Of a DNA stretch of 47,615 nucleotides, positions 33,480 to 42,259 are shown piece by piece; positions within the stretch are counted from its first letter, which is position 1, and each line of letters starts with the position of its first letter. Where the stretch lies: NCBI GenBank assembly GCA_047639475.1, contig JBLIOD010000015.1:1-47615 (forward strand), given 5' to 3'. The translations under genes and the position numbers were made by a program. The notes under the pieces are model-generated. The model worked only from the letters and a program-made list of their open reading frames with translations. It was not told the DNA's origin and did not search any database. The DNA comes from JAAELZ01 sp047639475 (GTDB lineage: Bacteria > Pseudomonadota > Gammaproteobacteria > Arenicellales > Poriferihabitantaceae).

Positions 33480-34169
33480 ATGACACCTTTCGATAGTGCA
33501 AAACTCGGTGTCCGCTCATCTGGCGGATACGTCGTCTCCACCTTTTTGTTTGGAGTGATGTTCGGTATCGCCGCGTCATCAATTGGCTTGTTTGATTGGC
33601 AAGCTTTACTGATGGGCAGCTCCACTTTCAGTGCATCGGCTGCCTATTCTGCGTTAGAGTTTTGGCAGTCACCCCTACCGTTAGGTACCATCGCTTTGTC
33701 AGTGTTCTTGGTGAGTACACGTAACGTGCTATTAGGTATGTCTATGGCACATCGGTTTGATGGCCATAGTGTTGCTCGTAGAACGCTATGCCTATTTTTG
33801 TTAAACGATCCTGGGGTGGTAACTTCATTCAAACTGGACGAAGACATCGACCGTTTGGGCTATGTTACGGGTTATGGGGCTGCACTCATGACCAGCTGGT
33901 TAATCTCAACCACGATTGGTTTGGCTGCAGCGGATGCGTTTGCTCAAACCGATTTAGGTTCCTTGTCGTTTGCGGGCCCACTGGTAATGGCGACCATGAT
34001 GGTGCTATTTGCTAAAGGTTCTAAATCAAACCCCATGCCTTGGGTGGTTTCGGGCGTCGCCGCACTGATATGTTTTGAGCTTGGCTTGCCACCCTATTTG
34101 ATTTTATTGCTCAGTGTGCTGGCAGGGGTAGTCGGGACGCTGTTTGGGTTGAAACGCAATAATGTTTGA
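33480..34169 (+). CDS. azlC: AzlC-type branched-chain amino acid exporter, large subunit
   Basis: The 229-residue membrane protein has the AzlC layout with about six hydrophobic segments. Motifs are FLFGVMFGIAASSIGL, SSTFSASAAYSALEFW, VFLVSTRNVLLGMSMA and LNDPGVVTSFK. AzlC/AzlD pairs export branched-chain amino acids or azaleucine. It overlaps azlD by eight bases, typical of this pair. Confidence 0.88.
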   Translation: MTPFDSAKLGVRSSGGYVVSTFLFGVMFGIAASSIGLFDWQALLMGSSTFSASAAYSALEFWQSPLPLGTIALSVFLVSTRNVLLGMSMAHRFDGHSVARRTLCLFLLNDPGVVTSFKLDEDIDRLGYVTGYGAALMTSWLISTTIGLAAADAFAQTDLGSLSFAGPLVMATMMVLFAKGSKSNPMPWVVSGVAALICFELGLPPYLILLLSVLAGVVGTLFGLKRNNV

Positions 34170-34476
34170 GCAATATCCAGCCTTAACGGCCATTGCCATG
34201 ATGGGCATCATTGTCTATCTAACGAGAGCGGGTGGTTATGTGCTGGGTTTGCAGTTGCGGCATTTCGCTGGAATTAAACCGATCTTGGAAACCCTGCCGG
34301 GTTGTGCTTTTATGGCTATATTGGTTCCCGCAGTTAGACAAGGCAGTGTGACCGACATGGTGGCGATGGCTTGCGTCGTGGGGCTGATGTGGAAGGCCAA
34401 CAGCGTCGTACTGGCCACCGTTGTTGGCGTGGCAGTGTTATTGTTTGGAGAACCTTATTTGCCATCGATTTTTTAA
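34162..34476 (+). CDS. azlD: AzlD-type branched-chain amino acid exporter, small subunit
   Basis: The 104-residue protein has three to four hydrophobic segments: LTAIAMMGIIVYLTRAGGYVLG, FMAILVPAVRQG, VAMACVVGLMWKANSVVLATVVGVAV. It is the small partner of AzlC and overlaps it by eight bases, so both are made together. Length is typical for AzlD. Confidence 0.85.
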   Translation: MFEQYPALTAIAMMGIIVYLTRAGGYVLGLQLRHFAGIKPILETLPGCAFMAILVPAVRQGSVTDMVAMACVVGLMWKANSVVLATVVGVAVLLFGEPYLPSIF

Positions 34477-34802
34477 GATATAGGTCTTTACTTCGTTTTT
34501 CCTCGAGGCCGTTTACATTTTCTCTGCTACATAACACAGCTTGTTTCTGGTGGGTCCTTCATGTAGTGTATTTATTCAAATTAAAACAATAAATCATCGA
34601 GGCGATAGCATCAATTGCTTGGCTTTCGCTAAACCGTAGGGTTGATCAAAACAGGTTTGATTTAAGTGTTTACGCATAAGAAGTTGAGGTGCCTGAGATG
34701 ACTGAAATCCATAGAATAATGGCTTTAAGGGGAACTGACTCTTTTGCCCTTGCTTCCACGAATATAACACCCCTAAGGCTATCATCTAAGGTGAGATTTA
34801 CA

Positions 34803-37223
34803 GTGACTAAATTAAGCAAGATGCTTCGAATTGCGCTTGTTTGCGTTGCGTTTATGACCTTGGGCCAACAACCCTTATATGCGCAAGCACAGCTGGATGA
34901 TCAAAGGATGGCTGCAGTTCTCAATGTGGTTTCAATGTATTTATTCGGTCGTGATGAACCCATCCCTTTGCCCGGTGGTTTGGCTATTCCGTTAGGATTG
35001 CATGAACTCTCTTCTGCCACTTTTGATGTTGATGTTAGCCAACAGATTTTTGGCCAATTTGACCTACAGCCTGAGGGCGTAGAGTTCTGCTTCGACATAC
35101 AATCCAATGCTCCACTGAGTGCGGGTGACATAACGGTGGAGGTTAATGGCGAGCCGGCTACCGTAATTGAAGGTAAGGACAACTGTTATAGCCTTAGTGA
35201 AGGCCAACAGCGCGAAGTCAACTACATCGTAATCAGGGTAAATAATCCAGCAATCACACTCACGGTGGACAGGGTTGAACTTGCGGCTCTCAGTCAGTCG
35301 CAGCTTGGTTTACCAATGTCGACGCGCGGTAGTTGGGATCAGGCGGCGGTTAGGAAAGTGTTGAGAATTTTTGCTTTTGGTGGCCACGCTACCGATGCGC
35401 AGATACTACTATGGACGGACATGGCGGCTTCAGACGCGATATTGGAAATGCTCAATTTCGAGGAGCACAACCTTAAACTGTCTCCCTTGGCCGTGGGTGA
35501 GTCCTATACTGACAGCGCTACTGAACATGGCACGCTAGTCGAGTGGGTTACGTTCATCTCTGATCCCAGTTCCTTCCTTCCCATTCCGACTGATCGACGC
35601 GACGGGTTCTTTTTTGATGGTGGCGATTTTGATGCTGCGTTTAGTCGAATGATTACGGTGCGTGGACTCAATCCGTTCCGTCAGCGAATTGGCTTTTGGG
35701 AAACCAATTACCACCTTGCAGTAAACTTAGATGCGGGAGTTAGTCGACTAGAGGTGTCGGTTTATTATGACGCGATTATGGAGGCCCACGAAGCCGGATT
35801 GCCCTATCACGAAGTGATGGGCGTAGCCGCAAAATCTGCGGCGGTAGCTGAGCAGTACGGACACGATCGAAATGAGTGGAGATACGATTCTAATTTAGGG
35901 GAGTTCGTATGTGTGTGTAATGAAGATTTTGCGCGCGAGATACATCAACTGTTTTACGGTATTTTTGGCAGCAACGACCCCAATCATGAAGATGTCACCA
36001 TTCCTGAAACAGCCAAAATGTTGACAGATATGCCGATAGAAGCGACGCAGGTGGTGTTTGGAACGGATGATCACCACGTCGCTGATCTCACTATTTTGGG
36101 GCAAACGATATCAGGGGCAGATGCCAGCGCTAAAATTGATAACTTGATGCCTATATCGATGCAGCACCCAGAGAGTCTCTTCAATTTGCCGGTGATGATT
36201 GTTTCAGTACTGGCGGATGATAATCTGGGTGAATCGTCAAAAGCGCTATTGCGCGCTTCGTGGGCTTCTATGGGTGCGAATAAAAGCTTTTTACAATTTA
36301 TTCAAGCTTATGCAATTTCTAATTTGTTGCATGGCAACCAACATGTTAAATATTTAACCAGTCATGAGCGGGCTCTGTTTATGGCTAACAAGCATAACTT
36401 GGATAACTTGGAAGCTTTCTTTGGCGGAAGTACCTATAACGGATCAAGTGCCGGAAAATCGGTGGGTGGGCAAATTAACGACGAAAAAGCAGGCGAATTC
36501 TTCCGACCGTTGCACAATGTATTCGGCGGTCAAACGTCGTCTGAGGCAGCTGATTCATCATTGGTTTTCGAGATTAATTTTAATGATTTGACTGATGATG
36601 AGTTTAGGCTGCGCCAACGCGTACAATGTAGTACTTGTGATTTAGGGCAGCCCTGGGAGAAAAAGTGGCAAACCGTGCTGCCTCAGCGAGTAGATGGTAA
36701 TTTTTATCTAGAAGATGTGGCACCCTGGCTATGGAATCATGTGGTCGGCAGCATGGATAACTACACTGAATTAGAAAGGGCTCACATGTATTCCATTCTG
36801 GGTGCTGCCTACATCGACCCAGATGATGACAGTGATGGTGATCTCTTTATGGACTTCAATCTTTTGATGTGTTTTGTCGAAGGGTATCAAATTGAGGAGG
36901 CAACTTCTCTCCCGCCTATATTGGCTACAGAGTTTGAGACTCATTATTTTTCCTACTGTCGTCGTAACGACCAGGAAGGTGACAATGGTGAATTTACCGT
37001 GGCTGAAATCGAGTCATTAAACCGTGTTTATACTGGTCAGAGCATTGCTGACAATCCGCTAGCCCAAGCGGTCTTGAATCAACTAGGGCAAATGACACTG
37101 CCTTTGAATTCCATTACTAGTCATGGAGCTGGGGCGACGCTGCGTAAGCATGCCAGAGAACGCGTTACTGCGGCACTGCAATTCATTTTCACCACCCCAT
37201 TTGTATTTGTGGAGGCTCAGTAA
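34803..37223 (+). CDS. Secreted DUF1800-like protein
   Basis: The 806-residue product starts at a GTG with AAGGTGAG seven bases upstream. The frame is open further upstream, but that part lacks a ribosome-binding site. A signal peptide follows (MLRIALVCVAFMTLGQQPLYAQA). The segment LGEFVCVCNEDFAREIHQLFYGIFG resembles the NENFARELLEL block of DUF1800, though the rest is diverged. An internal CSTCDLG is a possible metal or disulfide site. It overlaps the DUF1501 gene by one base; DUF1800/DUF1501 pairs are common. Function unknown. Confidence 0.75.
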   Translation: MTKLSKMLRIALVCVAFMTLGQQPLYAQAQLDDQRMAAVLNVVSMYLFGRDEPIPLPGGLAIPLGLHELSSATFDVDVSQQIFGQFDLQPEGVEFCFDIQSNAPLSAGDITVEVNGEPATVIEGKDNCYSLSEGQQREVNYIVIRVNNPAITLTVDRVELAALSQSQLGLPMSTRGSWDQAAVRKVLRIFAFGGHATDAQILLWTDMAASDAILEMLNFEEHNLKLSPLAVGESYTDSATEHGTLVEWVTFISDPSSFLPIPTDRRDGFFFDGGDFDAAFSRMITVRGLNPFRQRIGFWETNYHLAVNLDAGVSRLEVSVYYDAIMEAHEAGLPYHEVMGVAAKSAAVAEQYGHDRNEWRYDSNLGEFVCVCNEDFAREIHQLFYGIFGSNDPNHEDVTIPETAKMLTDMPIEATQVVFGTDDHHVADLTILGQTISGADASAKIDNLMPISMQHPESLFNLPVMIVSVLADDNLGESSKALLRASWASMGANKSFLQFIQAYAISNLLHGNQHVKYLTSHERALFMANKHNLDNLEAFFGGSTYNGSSAGKSVGGQINDEKAGEFFRPLHNVFGGQTSSEAADSSLVFEINFNDLTDDEFRLRQRVQCSTCDLGQPWEKKWQTVLPQRVDGNFYLEDVAPWLWNHVVGSMDNYTELERAHMYSILGAAYIDPDDDSDGDLFMDFNLLMCFVEGYQIEEATSLPPILATEFETHYFSYCRRNDQEGDNGEFTVAEIESLNRVYTGQSIADNPLAQAVLNQLGQMTLPLNSITSHGAGATLRKHARERVTAALQFIFTTPFVFVEAQ

Positions 37224-38863
37224 TGAACTCGAACAATTTAAAAAGAAGGCAGTTCCTTCAGTCTGTAGCCTACTCGGGTTTAGTCTATGGCTCAGGTGCA
37301 TTGCCGCACTTGATCTCCAGTGCAAATGCGATGCCTGTGCCGCTAACCAACAAAATTTTAGTGAACTTAAACTTGAGTGGTGGACCGGATCTCAGGCACC
37401 TTGTGGTTCCAGCATTTGATTCCTCTGAATTCAGTTTTGGAAACAAGTATTGGAATCATCGCAGTCGTTCGCATAAATTGACTGAAACAGGTGTCACAGC
37501 GCAACAGCGATACGATAATGACTATGTTGAGTTTGTTGTGGGTGATTCAAATTGGAACGCAACGGGGCTGGTCGACCCGGTAGGCGTGAATGCCGGTGTT
37601 CGCTTTGGTATATGGAAAGAAGCGGGTTGGCTGATCGATATGTTCTCATCAGGCAATGTTGCTTTGGTGTTTAATGCGGTCGGTGGTACCAATCGAGCGC
37701 ATGATCTATCCAGTAGAATGCTGGCACAAGGGAATCTACTTTCCAATCTGAATAGCGGTAACTATTCCGGTTGGGGCGGGCGTCTAGCGAGATCGGCAGG
37801 TGGTAACTCAATTTCTTTAACCAGCTCTCCCAGTAATTTCTCTTTTGGCCCCTTGGGCGCGGCGCCCGGTTATGATCCATCCAAAGTCGACACGATCGAT
37901 CTACTGTCGATTAAGGATTCACGTAATGTGGGCTTGTTTGATTTTGATTTTGAAGATAACCAACAAGGTAACTCTGACGACATTATGGCGCGCGCCGCCA
38001 AAAGCTATTATGCGAGCTTACGTCAAGAGGGTGTTGCCACTGCCTATCAAAAATTCATGGACCATGAGTCCAAAATACGTGAATTTGGAGATCTCCTTTC
38101 TGCTCGGTTGAACGATGTTGATGTACCGATCCCTACGTTGATTAACGCGCTAAGAAATAACGTTGATGAAATAAACCCTGATCCAAATGACCTAGCAAAT
38201 ATAGGTAGAAGAGTGTTGCGGCGCACCGATTTTGGTAATCAAATTCGCAACCTTTACGACCTTATTGCTGCTAATGACCTGGTTAACCCCAGTGTGCTTT
38301 CTATGTCTTATGGTAGTTGGGATACACACGGTGATCAGCGACAGGTGCCGTCAGTTTTTGCAACAGACCCGACTAACCCTTATGAAAATCGTGGTATAGA
38401 GTCTAATTTGCGAGATATCTTTACGGGGCAATTTGGCGGAAATCCCTCTGATTCCACTGCGTTGCATGGCGGCTTTTCTGCACTTTATGCTAGTTTGTCT
38501 GCGGCAGATCGCAGCAAGATGGTTATTACTATTGCGGGCGAATTTGGCCGCCAAATTCGGGATAATGGCGATGCGGGTACGGATCATGGCAAAGGAAATT
38601 TAATGTTGGTCGTGGGCGAAGGAGTTCGAGGAGGTGTGTACGGCGAAATTTTTCAAGATGCTGAGATCGAGAAATATGATGACACCAGCTTAAATACCCC
38701 CGATATTGATCCACTCACCGAAATCGATGAGATATTTGCACCGGTTTGTGATTGGGTGACGGCAAATTCTGGAACGGCTGTTTTCCCTAGAACTCATCCC
38801 AGTTATACTGGAGATGCGCCTGATATAGAAATGCCAGGAATGTTTAACAATTTGATGATCTAA
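37223..38863 (+). CDS. DUF1501 family protein with twin-arginine-like signal
   Basis: The 546-residue protein begins MNSNNLKRRQFLQSVAYSG, a Tat-like RRxFLQ motif followed by a hydrophobic stretch to about residue 35. The core has NLSGGPDLRHLV, TNRAHDLSSRML, MSYGSWDTHGDQRQ and ITIAGEFGRQIRDNG, then GTDHGKGNLMLVVGEGVRGGVYGE, the sulfatase-like DUF1501 pattern. It is probably exported folded. Its start shares one base with the stop of the DUF1800-like gene, so the two are translated together. Confidence 0.85.
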   Translation: MNSNNLKRRQFLQSVAYSGLVYGSGALPHLISSANAMPVPLTNKILVNLNLSGGPDLRHLVVPAFDSSEFSFGNKYWNHRSRSHKLTETGVTAQQRYDNDYVEFVVGDSNWNATGLVDPVGVNAGVRFGIWKEAGWLIDMFSSGNVALVFNAVGGTNRAHDLSSRMLAQGNLLSNLNSGNYSGWGGRLARSAGGNSISLTSSPSNFSFGPLGAAPGYDPSKVDTIDLLSIKDSRNVGLFDFDFEDNQQGNSDDIMARAAKSYYASLRQEGVATAYQKFMDHESKIREFGDLLSARLNDVDVPIPTLINALRNNVDEINPDPNDLANIGRRVLRRTDFGNQIRNLYDLIAANDLVNPSVLSMSYGSWDTHGDQRQVPSVFATDPTNPYENRGIESNLRDIFTGQFGGNPSDSTALHGGFSALYASLSAADRSKMVITIAGEFGRQIRDNGDAGTDHGKGNLMLVVGEGVRGGVYGEIFQDAEIEKYDDTSLNTPDIDPLTEIDEIFAPVCDWVTANSGTAVFPRTHPSYTGDAPDIEMPGMFNNLMI

Positions 38864-38874
38864 CTAAAATCGCT

Positions 38875-40707
38875 TTGATTAGTCGCTCTCTTTTGCAGCT
38901 TACGTCTGCCTTGCTGTATTTGTGCTTGCTTACCAGTACACAGTTGGTTCAGGCCAGAGCACCATACCTAAGCGCCTGGCAAAGCATTTATCCAAACTCC
39001 ACTTCAGATGACATTGGTTCTTCTGGCTGTCAATTGTGTCATCGTGATGATAGCGGCGGTGCACCATGGAACGCTTATGGGTGGGACATCCGTTCGGAGT
39101 ATTTAACTAATGGGAATGATATTAGCCAAGCAATCGATACTGTAAGGTTCTGGGATCATGATAATGACCCAATTAGCGCAGAATCATATGACGAAATCAT
39201 TAGAAACTTTCAACCTGGGTGGTCAGCGGGAGCGGTAAATTCTGTGTTTGCGATCAATGGCACTGAAACAATCAATCAGTTGCCGCCATCAGTGTCGCTT
39301 ACTACAGCGCTTGATTTTCCACCCGCAGTCACTAATCCCATTGTTAATGCAATTCCGGTGGGAGCTGTAAGCCTTAACTTGAACCAAGTGGCATCGGGGT
39401 TTAATTCCCCGCTCAAAGCAGTGCGCGCACCGAGTATCGACGGGAGTTTATTTGTGGTTGAACAAACAGGCAAAGTTTTTCGGGTTGATCTCGCTACCGG
39501 CGATAAGAGTCTGTTCCTTGATGTGTCAGCAGATCTAGTAGTACTCGATACCAATTTCGATGAGCGTGGCTTGTTGGGGCTGGCATTTCACCCAAATTAT
39601 GCCAGCAATGGCTTACTCTATACCTATCAATCAGAGCCCGTGAGGGCTTCACAAGATGCTGAGGTGGACTTCGTGGCCAGCAGTAACGACTCGCGTCGAC
39701 ACCGCTCTATGGTGGCTGAGTATCGCGCCTCGAACCCAAGCTGTAATTCAGTTATCACAAAGCAACAGGACTTGCTGATTATTGATCAACCTCAGTTCAA
39801 CCATAACGGAGGTGATCTCGCATTCGATAGCAATAATCATTTGTACATCTCTCTGGGTGATGGTGGTAATCGAGATGACCAAGGGCCAGGCCATACCTTG
39901 TTAGGTAATGGCAGAGACAATACTAACCCGCTCGGTTCAATTCTTCGAATTGACCCTTTAGGTGCAAACTCTTCGAACGGCAAATATGGGATTCCTGGCG
40001 ATAATCCATTTACTGCCGTGGGAGACGATGGCGTTGACGAGATATTTGCCTACGGATTGCGCAATCCCTTTCGTATCTCCTTTGATGCTGTGACAGACGA
40101 TCTATTCACTGCAGATGTCGGTCAGGATGACTTGGAAGAAATTAACGTTATTGTCAATGGCGGTAATTATGGCTGGAACTGGCTGGAAGGCAGCTTTGGA
40201 TTTTATGACCCAGCCAGCACTGGCACGCCGTATGTTAGCGATGTGCTGCCGCCCAATCTGCCAGTAGATCTTGTTGCCCCGATCGCTGAGTACGACCGGG
40301 ATGAAGGTGTCTCCGTTACGGGGGGATATGTGTACCGTGGTTCTGAAATAAGCAATGCCGTGGGTTCCTACGTGTTTGGAGATTTTTCAGGGCCTAATTT
40401 CGGTACCGACACTGGCCGCATGTTTTATTTAGATGGCTCCAATGATATCAATGAATTCATGATGACCACGCCTTTGGCAGGTTACATCACCGGTTTTGGG
40501 CAAGACGCTGATAATGAACTATATGTGGTCACTAATGACCAGTTTAATATTCAAGGTGTCGATGGCAAGCTCTGGCGTTTAGTAGACCCTTCGACTTCAC
40601 CTGTCTTTCCGGCTGCTGACGGCGAGACTGCTATTTGTCCGCCCAGTGAAGATTTATGCTTCCCTGTCTCTGCAGAGAATGGGAGCGTTGTTATGGTTTG
40701 TCTCTAG
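38875..40707 (+). CDS. PQQ-type sugar dehydrogenase-like protein with N-terminal haem c motif
   Basis: The 610-residue exported protein starts at TTG, 12 bases after the DUF1501 gene, with signal peptide SLLQLTSALLYLCLLTSTQLVQA. Residues 52-56 form CxxCH (CQLCH), a c-type haem site. From about 165 it is a GSDH-type six-bladed propeller: DERGLLGLAFHPNYASNG, QPQFNHNGGDLAF, GDGGNRDDQG, YGLRNPFRISFD, GQDDLEEINVIVNGGNYGWN, GGYVYRGS. It may oxidise a sugar or alcohol with PQQ and pass electrons to its own haem. Substrate unknown. Confidence 0.85.
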   Translation: MISRSLLQLTSALLYLCLLTSTQLVQARAPYLSAWQSIYPNSTSDDIGSSGCQLCHRDDSGGAPWNAYGWDIRSEYLTNGNDISQAIDTVRFWDHDNDPISAESYDEIIRNFQPGWSAGAVNSVFAINGTETINQLPPSVSLTTALDFPPAVTNPIVNAIPVGAVSLNLNQVASGFNSPLKAVRAPSIDGSLFVVEQTGKVFRVDLATGDKSLFLDVSADLVVLDTNFDERGLLGLAFHPNYASNGLLYTYQSEPVRASQDAEVDFVASSNDSRRHRSMVAEYRASNPSCNSVITKQQDLLIIDQPQFNHNGGDLAFDSNNHLYISLGDGGNRDDQGPGHTLLGNGRDNTNPLGSILRIDPLGANSSNGKYGIPGDNPFTAVGDDGVDEIFAYGLRNPFRISFDAVTDDLFTADVGQDDLEEINVIVNGGNYGWNWLEGSFGFYDPASTGTPYVSDVLPPNLPVDLVAPIAEYDRDEGVSVTGGYVYRGSEISNAVGSYVFGDFSGPNFGTDTGRMFYLDGSNDINEFMMTTPLAGYITGFGQDADNELYVVTNDQFNIQGVDGKLWRLVDPSTSPVFPAADGETAICPPSEDLCFPVSAENGSVVMVCL

Positions 40708-41145
40708 ACTAATTGATTAGGCCGTCACTGGCGTGGCGCATGCTGATAAAACCGATTCGACATCGGCAGAATCTCCGTAAAGGTCATTTGTCTTTTGTCT
40801 CAAAATAATTTTGAGGCTGCTCTAGACCCGAGAAGTGCTATTTGGTAATTATTAACACTGAATTTCAAATAAATACCCAGAGTTGCTTGACACTCGAGCG
40901 CCGCTGGTTTGTAATCCCGCTCCCCCAATGACACATCTTATTAGAGGTTGCTGGAGAGTCTTTAGATATGACGAAGATGACACTGAACTAGGACTTTCAG
41001 CGAGTTAGATGCACCTAAGGATGGTTTGCCACGCAAATATGTGGCCAGTTTGTGGGGTCGCGCAGCGATAGGGTATAGCAGGACCTGGAAATAGGATTTT
41101 CAGTGTGTTAGAAGTACCGAAGGATGATTTGCCACGCAAAACTGT
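40708..41145. other. Non-coding region upstream of tRNA-Phe
   Basis: No gene is visible in these 438 bases. They hold a 17-bp palindrome at 40799-40815 (CTCAAAAT-A-ATTTTGAG), a strong stable-RNA type promoter at 40887-40915, and the 103-bp-spaced decayed tRNA-like units from about 40940 to the tRNA gene. The region looks like the leader of a former multi-copy tRNA operon. Confidence 0.6.
40887..40915 (+). promoter_or_regulatory. Sigma-70 promoter for the tRNA-Phe transcript
   Basis: TTGACA (perfect -35) is followed after 17 bases by TGTAAT (5 of 6 match to -10). The next bases, CCCGCTCCCCC, form a GC-rich discriminator, typical of stringently controlled tRNA and rRNA promoters. It lies about 230 bases before the intact tRNA and before the decayed units, as expected for an ancestral operon. 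Confidence 0.7.
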
Positions 41146-41151
41146 GGCCAG
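40991..41151 (+). repeat. 103-bp tandem units with decayed tRNA-Phe copies
   Basis: 40991-41048 and 41094-41151 match at 49 of 58 positions with a constant offset of 103 bases; both end in GTGGCCAG, the tRNA 5' end. After the first GTGGCCAG comes a decayed tRNA half (TAGCAGGACCTGGAAAT resembles the anticodon arm), then the second unit and the real tRNA. An even weaker copy may precede 40991 (GACACTGAACTA). Confidence 0.75.
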
Positions 41152-41221
41152 GTAGCTCAGTCGGTAGAGCAGGGGACTGAAAATCCCCGTGTCGGCAGTT
41201 CGATTCTGTCCCTGGCCACCA
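41146..41221 (+). tRNA. tRNA-Phe (GAA)
   Basis: The 76-base gene folds fully. The acceptor stem is GGCCAGG/CCTGGCC and the D-arm is GCTCAGTCGGTAGAGC. The anticodon stem GGGGA/TCCCC has loop CTGAAAA, giving anticodon GAA. The T-arm is GGCAG/CTGTC with TTCGATT, the discriminator is A and CCA is encoded. It is the apparent insertion site of the integrative element that starts directly downstream. Confidence 0.96.
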
Positions 41222-41286
41222 TTTTTCTCAATTAAAACAGCATCTTAAAAGATTAATTCTAAGCCTGTAGGATTCCTCATAATCAG

Positions 41287-41307
41287 ATTACGCACTCAAT
41301 ACGCACT
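41287..41307 (+). repeat. Left copy of an inverted repeat flanking the PIN-like gene (possible integrase arm site)
   Basis: ATTACGCACTCAATACGCACT contains two TACGCACT direct half-sites. The first 18 bases recur inverted at 42130-42147 with one mismatch. It lies between the tRNA 3' end and the integrase gene, where tyrosine integrases usually have arm-type sites. Confidence 0.5.
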
Positions 41308-41503
41308 AAATGCCAATAAACCACATCAATTAGGCGTTTTTAACGCTCAGCTAAAGATCGTGATTCCTACAATTCCTTTGGTGATCTCACCCGCATCAGG
41401 GATGCTATGCGTGAACAAATTGCATGTGGCTTTTCTTACACTTGTATTCGTAGCCATTTACCTTATCCTTAAGTTCTAAATTTAAAAAACTATTTAAAAC
41501 CAC

Positions 41504-42061
41504 ATGGAAAAGCTTACGTTAGATACAGGATTATTAATTAAAGCCATTGAATTTAAAGAAGGCTACGAAAGTGTCTTGAAGATATGTAAGTGGCACGCTG
41601 ATGGGAAAGTCTTGGCTTGTGTATCTAATAGGCTGTTTAACCCCGACTCCGTTAAGATGCAAGATTCTCAACGAGAAAAAATCCGTAGGTTACTAGAAGA
41701 ATATAATATAGAGATAATGGGTAATTTATTTAGACTTGGAGTATCTCCGTTGAGCGGCAAAGATATGATGAGTGGCTCCTCTACAGATAGAACTGAACAA
41801 GAAATAAATGAGTTCAAGTCTATTGTTGGCATTGACCCTACTCAATTATCGTCTAGGAGTGTTGGAAGCAAGCTTTCAAATAAGATTGGTGATTATGATT
41901 CTCTCTACGAGCACTTCTGTAAGAAAAGAGATGTCTTTCTTACTTTTGATGGTAAAGACTATTTCCATAAAAATCATAGGTCTAATTATCAGAGCAAGCT
42001 TGATCTTATGATTCTGCACCCAGAAGAATACGTTGAACGAAACCCACAACATAGTCGCTAA
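41504..42061 (+). CDS. PIN-like domain protein
   Basis: The 185-residue protein begins MEKLTLDTGLLIKAIEFKEG, with an N-terminal Asp as in PIN nucleases, has acidic residues in the middle, and ends DYDSLYEHFCKKRDVFLTFDGKDYF, the usual last PIN acidic motif. PIN proteins cut RNA, often as VapC toxins, but no antitoxin gene is adjacent. It lies between the tRNA and the integrase, framed by the inverted repeat, and its base use is AT-richer than the chromosomal genes, which points to cargo of the element. Confidence 0.65.
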   Translation: MEKLTLDTGLLIKAIEFKEGYESVLKICKWHADGKVLACVSNRLFNPDSVKMQDSQREKIRRLLEEYNIEIMGNLFRLGVSPLSGKDMMSGSSTDRTEQEINEFKSIVGIDPTQLSSRSVGSKLSNKIGDYDSLYEHFCKKRDVFLTFDGKDYFHKNHRSNYQSKLDLMILHPEEYVERNPQHSR

Positions 42062-42129
42062 CACGTCTTGAAAGCGGTAGTTTAATCGCGCGGCGCTTAC
42101 CTGTATTAACTTGGTTTTGAGCCTAATTT

Positions 42130-42147
42130 GCGTATAGAGTGCGTAAT
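42130..42147 (-). repeat. Right copy of the inverted repeat near int
   Basis: GCGTATAGAGTGCGTAAT is the reverse complement of 41287-41304 with one mismatch (17 of 18). The pair frames the PIN-like gene. It may be an arm-type integrase binding site, or the pair may mark an inserted cassette. Confidence 0.5.
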
Positions 42148-42173
42148 ACTAAAGGAGTTAATCTGCTATGTAA

Positions 42174-42221
42174 TTGAATTAAATTGATATAACACATAAT
42201 ATAACGGGGATTATTAATCCC
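42174..42221 (+). promoter_or_regulatory. Integrase promoter with overlapping operator palindrome
   Basis: TTGAAT and TAATAT are 17 bases apart (-35 at 42174, -10 at 42197). A 15-bp palindrome GGGATTA-T-TAATCCC at 42207-42221 covers the expected transcription start, the classic place for a repressor. The integrase ATG is 38 bases further. Confidence 0.5.
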
Positions 42222-42259
42222 TATTTGTTGTTTCTTGTGCTGTGTTGTAGAATGTTGGC

